Shown here one piece after another: positions 5,071-5,579 of a stretch of DNA of 5,579 nucleotides. The translations under genes were made by a program, and so were the position numbers. The stretch is from Actinomycetes bacterium. GTDB taxonomy: Bacteria; Actinomycetota; Actinomycetes; Streptosporangiales; Streptosporangiaceae. A model generated the notes under the pieces. That model had not been told where the DNA came from and did not search any database. It saw only the letters and a program-made list of their open reading frames with translations. Position 1 is the first letter of the stretch; each line of letters starts with the position of its first letter. The DNA lies in contig JAFACJ010000092.1 in assembly GCA_023425615.1 (NCBI GenBank), positions 1 through 5,579 on the forward strand, written 5' to 3'.

Positions 5071-5579
5071 ATGGAACCGCAGGCGGAAGTGGCACCGGTA
5101 CCCGAGTGGGGCACGATCCCGCGGATGCTCCGCGACCGCGCCCGCACCCACGGTGACGTCGTGGCGGTCTCGGCGGAGGGCGGCAGGCTCACCCTGGCCG
5201 GGCTGCGGGAGCGGGCGTCGCGGGTCGCGCGGTCGCTCATCGCGCTGGGCGTCGAGCCCGGCGACCGTGTCGCCGTCTGGGCGCCCAACAACCCCGACTG
5301 GGTCGTCACCTGCTACGGGCTGTGGGACGCAGGGGCCGCCGTCGTCCCGCTGTCCACCCGGTTCCGCGGCCTGGAGGCGGCCGGTGTGCTGCGCCGGACC
5401 GGCGCGAAGGTCCTGTTCGTCGCCGAGGGCTTCATGGGCGTCTCGTACCTGAAGATGCTCCAGGACGAGGACCTGCCGCAGCTGGAGCGGATCGTCGTCT
5501 ACGGCGACCAGGGCTGGGACTCCTTCCTCGCCGACGGCCTGGAGGTGCCGGTCGAGGCCGCCGAGGAGCGGGCGCTGTC
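5071..5579 (+). CDS. FadD3-like acyl-CoA synthetase, N-terminal part (runs off the window)
   Basis: 169 codons of an AMP-dependent synthetase/ligase (ANL superfamily), open to the right edge. Class I fatty-acyl/aryl CoA ligases are usually 500-550 aa, so about one third is present. Seen in order: IPRMLRDRARTHGDVVAV (16-33), LTLAGLRERASRVARSLIAL (40-59), GVEPGDRVAVWAPNNPDWVV (60-79), and DAGAAVVPLSTRFRGLEAAG (86-105), the A1/A2 core region. The TSGTTG P-loop, YGxTE motif and C-terminal lysine would lie beyond the edge. From memory the stretch IALGVEPGDRVAVWAPN...AGAAVVPLSTRF...VLFVAEGF.G resembles mycobacterial FadD3, which activates the steroid C/D-ring intermediate HIP. That resemblance covers the poorly diagnostic N-terminus only, so a steroid substrate is a hypothesis. 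The gene follows a strong hairpin, has its own AGGAGG site, and probably belongs to the monooxygenase operon. Confidence 0.88.
   Translation, partial: MEPQAEVAPVPEWGTIPRMLRDRARTHGDVVAVSAEGGRLTLAGLRERASRVARSLIALGVEPGDRVAVWAPNNPDWVVTCYGLWDAGAAVVPLSTRFRGLEAAGVLRRTGAKVLFVAEGFMGVSYLKMLQDEDLPQLERIVVYGDQGWDSFLADGLEVPVEAAEERAL

Noticed and set aside
5012..5452. Plus-strand open frame overlapping the hairpin and ligase start
   Set aside because: Serine/arginine-rich shadow in another frame; the ligase frame from 5071 shows ANL motifs and AGGAGG.
1..5579. CRISPR arrays, tRNA/rRNA genes, insertion sequences
   Set aside because: No regularly spaced repeats, no tRNA-like T-arm or cloverleaf, and no transposase or terminal inverted repeats were seen on either strand.

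Overview
The window is very GC-rich, with G or C at nearly every third codon position, good Shine-Dalgarno sites on most genes and GTG starts. Together with the gene content (a Trm11-like methyltransferase, a luciferase-like monooxygenase and a FadD3-like ligase) this points to a high-GC actinomycete. The genus cannot be fixed from this sequence.

Layout: (i) 1-33, a probable C-terminal scrap of a plus-strand gene. (ii) 125-2732, two minus-strand genes 19 nt apart: an exported beta-propeller-like protein (upstream, 1185-2732) and a Trm11/TrmG10-like RNA methyltransferase (125-1165). The methyltransferase has no visible Shine-Dalgarno but does have a -10-like TAGAAT six bases before its GTG, so it may also be made from a leaderless transcript. 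(iii) 2733-2852, a divergent control region. It holds a near-perfect 18-bp palindrome (ACCAAGCG-AG-CGCTTGGT) directly after a -10-like box, a layout expected of a TetR-type repressor operator. (iv) 2853 to the right edge, a plus-strand operon: a luciferase-like flavin monooxygenase, a translationally coupled and apparently catalytically degenerate PaaK-like adenylate-forming protein, and after a strong intergenic hairpin the first 169 codons of an acyl-CoA synthetase that resembles FadD3 in its N-terminal part.

Working model (inference): the plus-strand operon is a repressor-controlled catabolic or tailoring module in which the FadD-type ligase makes an acyl-CoA and the flavin monooxygenase oxidises it or a product. 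The middle protein keeps the PaaK outline but lacks the P-loop, the RYRTGD-type motif and the C-terminal catalytic lysine, so it may be a scaffold, binding protein or CoA-pathway chaperone. This trio is the most unusual part of the window. The repressor gene and the rest of the pathway are not in view.
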